Source of the DNA: Alloprevotella tannerae
GTDB taxonomy: Bacteria; Bacteroidota; Bacteroidia; Bacteroidales; Bacteroidaceae
Assembly: GCA_015259305.1 (NCBI GenBank)
Contig: JABZGO010000114.1
Coordinates: forward strand, 1 to 6,170
Length of the DNA stretch: 6,170 bases
Direction of reading: 5' to 3'
Positions 5,571 to 6,170 of this stretch are shown piece by piece. A program made the position numbers and the translations under genes. The first letter of the stretch is position 1, and every line of letters begins with the position of its first letter. The notes below the pieces were generated by a model, which was given only the letters and a program-made list of their open reading frames with translations, ran no database searches and had not been told where the DNA came from.

Positions 5571-6170
5571 TTATTCCGCTTTAGGCGCTTCCTCCGCTTC
5601 TGGTGTAGTTGCAGATTCTGCTTCTACGCCTTCTTCATTTTTCTCTTTACGGGCGCGAGTAGTGCGTTTGCGGGGAGCTTTCTCTTCAACTTCTTTCGCT
5701 TCCTGGTCTACTTTTTCTGCTTTACGCTCTTCTAAGCCTTCGGCGATAGCTGCGCAGCAAGCGTCAAGGATTACTTCAATGCTTTGCTTTGCATCATCGT
5801 TTGCTGGAATAACGTGATCAACAGAATTCGGATCAGAGTTAGTATCAACAATGCCGAAGACAGGAATATCCAAACGATGTGCCTCTTTTACTGCGATGTG
5901 CTCTTTCATTACGTCTACAATGAAGAGAGCTGCAGGAAGACGCGTCAAGTCTGCGATAGAACCAAAGTTCTTTTCGAGTTTAGCACGTTGGCGAGAGATT
6001 TGGAGGATTTCACGCTTGGAGAGGTTAGAGAAAGTTCCATCGGCAGTAAGCTTGTCGATGTTGGCCATTTTCTTAACCGCCTTGCGGATTGTCGGGAAGT
6101 TGGTAAGCATACCGCCCGGCCAACGTTCCGTAACATAAGGCATATTTACTGCAGCTGCTTTCTCAGCAAC
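5571..6170 (-). CDS. rpsB: 30S ribosomal protein S2, partial (N-terminus missing)
   Basis: The C-terminal 199 residues of S2, a small-subunit protein needed for binding S1 and the mRNA path. The frame is open to the right edge, so the true start lies outside the window; internal Met codons such as the one at 6143 are not starts. Diagnostic segments are VTERWPGGMLTNFPTIRKAV (residues 13-32 of the fragment), SKREILQISRQRAKLEKNFG, LTRLPAALFIVDV and IPVFGIVDTNSDP. By comparison with E. coli S2 about 90 residues are missing. After the conserved core (AIAEGL) comes a tail of about 53 residues (5574-5732) rich in Glu, Ala and Lys with a basic patch RKRTTRARKEK. It is upstream of tsf in the conserved rpsB-tsf operon. 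Confidence 0.98.
   Translation of the reverse strand, partial: VAEKAAAVNMPYVTERWPGGMLTNFPTIRKAVKKMANIDKLTADGTFSNLSKREILQISRQRAKLEKNFGSIADLTRLPAALFIVDVMKEHIAVKEAHRLDIPVFGIVDTNSDPNSVDHVIPANDDAKQSIEVILDACCAAIAEGLEERKAEKVDQEAKEVEEKAPRKRTTRARKEKNEEGVEAESATTPEAEEAPKAE

Noticed and set aside
5945..6136. Minus-strand ORF of 63 codons inside rpsB
   Set aside because: It is an out-of-frame shadow of the conserved S2 coding sequence.

Overview
The window reads as a stretch of a Bacteroidota chromosome, probably order Bacteroidales. Four things support this: a TonB-dependent receptor with an N-terminal carboxypeptidase-regulatory-like domain, a Bacteroidota-type -7 promoter element (TAnnTTTG form), start codons mostly without Shine-Dalgarno sequences, and a kinase-RapZ fusion of a kind I associate with this phylum. 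The genus cannot be fixed from the sequence. All six genes are on the minus strand, so transcription runs from the right edge to the left edge. No gene on the plus strand is supported.

Right part (4642-6170): the end of rpsB (ribosomal protein S2, N-terminus outside the window) and complete tsf (elongation factor Ts), 34 bp apart, form the usual translation operon. It closes with a strong intrinsic terminator, a perfect 17-bp stem followed by seven T.

Middle part (1722-4587): a -7 promoter element directly before the next gene starts a three-gene operon. The first gene encodes a divergent DUF151 'bifunctional nuclease'-like protein with a C-terminal UVR helix hairpin. It overlaps rsmE (16S rRNA m3U1498 methyltransferase) by 4 bp. 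After a 30-bp gap comes a 497-residue fusion of an AmgK-like sugar kinase with the C-terminal domain of RapZ, the glucosamine-6-phosphate-sensing RNase adapter of enterobacteria.

Left part (1-1721): a 483-bp gap without a convincing gene carries a tandem array of four imperfect units with an exact 22-bp period, plus an inverted repeat and a small hairpin. It is followed by the first 412 residues of a TonB-dependent outer-membrane receptor whose C-terminus lies beyond the left edge.

The translation genes are conserved housekeeping functions. The points of most interest are the kinase-RapZ fusion, in which most of the known ligand pocket is kept but one key histidine is replaced, the 22-bp phased array between that gene and the receptor, and the DUF151 protein that lacks the family's signature motifs. 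No wholly new system can be claimed from this window alone.
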